Assembly: GCA_040374085.1 (NCBI GenBank)
Contig: JBEIVB010000133.1
Span: 1 to 5,619 of the forward strand
DNA: 5,619 nt
From: JBEIVB01 sp040374085
GTDB taxonomy: Bacteria; Bacteroidota; Bacteroidia; UBA4408
Direction: 5' to 3'
In this document: piece after piece, positions 4,743 through 5,619 of the stretch
Position numbering within the stretch: the stretch's first letter is position 1
Layout of the letters: each line of letters starts with the position of its first letter
The notes under the pieces: model-generated
What the model was told of the DNA's origin: nothing
The model's input: the letters and a program-made list of their open reading frames with translations, nothing else
The model's database searches: none
Position numbers and translations under genes: made by a program

Positions 4743-5619
4743 TTGTATCAAATCAAAAAAACATAAAAGTACATTTCGCAGGATTAGAGAACCAAGATTT
4801 TGCGGAGGTATTGCATAAGATAAGTGGTATTAATTACTCCTTATTTACAGTTTTCCCATACATTGCTCCCAAGTTAGGCATCAAGCCACTTAAGATGAAA
4901 ACTTGTACCATAGAGTCAACGGCATACTTAAACAAAGCAAGCAAGCACTCAATAATGGATTCGGGGCTATTTACGCTGATGTTTGGCGCACACGCAGGAA
5001 AGAGGACTCCAAAGGAAATAGATATATGGTATAACTCACTTATTGAATTTGTACTTGAAAATAATATTAAAAGCACTTGTGTTGAGGTAGATTGTCAAAA
5101 AGTACTTGGCATTGAGGCGGCGTGGAGTTATAGAGAAAAAATGAAATTAAATCTTCCCAATAACAGATTGATAAATGTATTCCATAAAGAAGATGGTCAA
5201 AAGGGATTAGACAGATTAATTGAATTTAGTGATTACATAGCCATATCAGTACCCGAATTGCGTGCTTTAAAGCAAAAAAACTATACTCAAAAGATAGCAC
5301 ATTACATTAAAAACAAGAAGCCATACATTGATATTCATTTACTTGGATGCACTGAAAACAAGATTCTAAAAGAACTATCTTTTTGTAGTTCAGCAGATTC
5401 TACTTCTTGGCAGCAAGTAAATAGATATGGTATAATTAAGTTTAATGATGGCATAAAAACCTATTCTTCAAAAAATAGCAACATAAACCAATCTGCTTTA
5501 AATGAACGATATGAAATCCAGTTAAGAAGTATCCTATCAAGGTGGATGGATATAAATCCAAAGCGACTTGATTATTACTCAAAATACGCCCTTGCAGGGG
5601 AACTACTTATAAAACAATA
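4739..5619 (+). CDS. dpdA: DpdA-like DNA guanine transglycosylase (TGT superfamily), 3' end cut off
   Basis: At least 293 codons are open from the ATG at 4739 (ATGA overlap with the gene before) to the window edge; the last two bases are TA, so the stop may come at once or later. DpdA enzymes swap guanine in DNA for a 7-deazaguanine base. Features seen: MDSGLFTLMFG (73-83), matching the DSG motif of TGTs with the first catalytic Asp (D74); VEVDC (115-119); IDIHLLGCT (197-205), the glycine-rich strand; and SSADSTSWQQVNRYG (217-231), where D220 fits the nucleophilic Asp. No CxCxxC zinc site of tRNA TGTs is seen up to residue 293. Length, lack of a zinc site and phage context favour DpdA over a tRNA-modifying TGT, which remains the alternative. 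Strongly AT-rich (28% GC in 5401-5460), as is the QueD-like gene. Confidence 0.75.
   Translation, partial: MIVSNQKNIKVHFAGLENQDFAEVLHKISGINYSLFTVFPYIAPKLGIKPLKMKTCTIESTAYLNKASKHSIMDSGLFTLMFGAHAGKRTPKEIDIWYNSLIEFVLENNIKSTCVEVDCQKVLGIEAAWSYREKMKLNLPNNRLINVFHKEDGQKGLDRLIEFSDYIAISVPELRALKQKNYTQKIAHYIKNKKPYIDIHLLGCTENKILKELSFCSSADSTSWQQVNRYGIIKFNDGIKTYSSKNSNINQSALNERYEIQLRSILSRWMDINPKRLDYYSKYALAGELLIKQ

Noticed and set aside
1..5619. tRNA, rRNA, CRISPR array or insertion sequence
   Set aside because: I saw no cloverleaf, no ribosomal RNA, no regularly spaced repeats and no transposase; the direct repeats found are too few and too short for a CRISPR array.

Overview
The window looks like part of the early (replication and DNA-modification) region of a double-stranded DNA phage or prophage whose host is probably a member of the Bacteroidota. 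The phage origin is inferred from gene content: ssb, a DUF1376/YdaU-like replication protein, a VRR-NUC nuclease, a short RadC/JAB protein, a ParB-like protein, a QueD-like protein and a DpdA-like transglycosylase, all on the + strand and tightly packed. The host guess is weaker. It rests on A-rich leaders in place of clear Shine-Dalgarno sites and on one TAnnTTTG-type -7 box at 1380-1387.

Layout. Positions 1-169 are the 3' end of an SSB gene ending in the acidic DLPF tip. A small membrane-anchored protein of unknown function follows at 172-507. After a short gap containing one imperfect hairpin comes an AT-rich gene for an HNH endonuclease (about 663-1316). Positions 1317-1542 are non-coding but strongly patterned: a possible promoter, two terminator-like hairpins each followed by eight T, and a perfect 10-bp inverted repeat whose arms can lie in the loops of two separate hairpins (a kissing-loop arrangement).

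From 1543 to the right edge six genes form what is probably one operon. Neighbours overlap by ATGA everywhere except for a 33-nt gap before the RadC-like gene. The order is DUF1376-like replication protein, a second replication-associated protein, VRR-NUC nuclease, RadC/JAB protein, ParB-like protein, QueD/PTPS-fold protein and a DpdA-like TGT, cut by the window edge. Inside the DUF1376-like gene a tandem repeat, a 12-bp palindrome and an AT-rich hexamer array sit together in a low-constraint linker. This resembles the lambda layout, where the origin lies inside gene O.

How the genes may work together: the left and central genes supply DNA replication, strand protection and branch or end processing. 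The right end (QueD-like plus DpdA-like) points to replacement of guanine in phage DNA by a 7-deazaguanine derivative, a known way to evade host restriction. The QueD-like protein keeps its zinc histidines but lacks the catalytic Cys and Asp-His of true QueD, so it probably does a different step, possibly 7-carboxy-7-deazaguanine decarboxylation (DpdL-like).

Base composition is mosaic. Hand counts of single 60-base lines give about 60% GC at 2521-2580 and 58% at 3961-4020, but 33% at 901-960 (HNH), 33% at 3481-3540 (RadC-like), 35% at 4321-4380 and 28% at 5401-5460 (DpdA-like). One switch falls inside the ParB-like gene near 4230.
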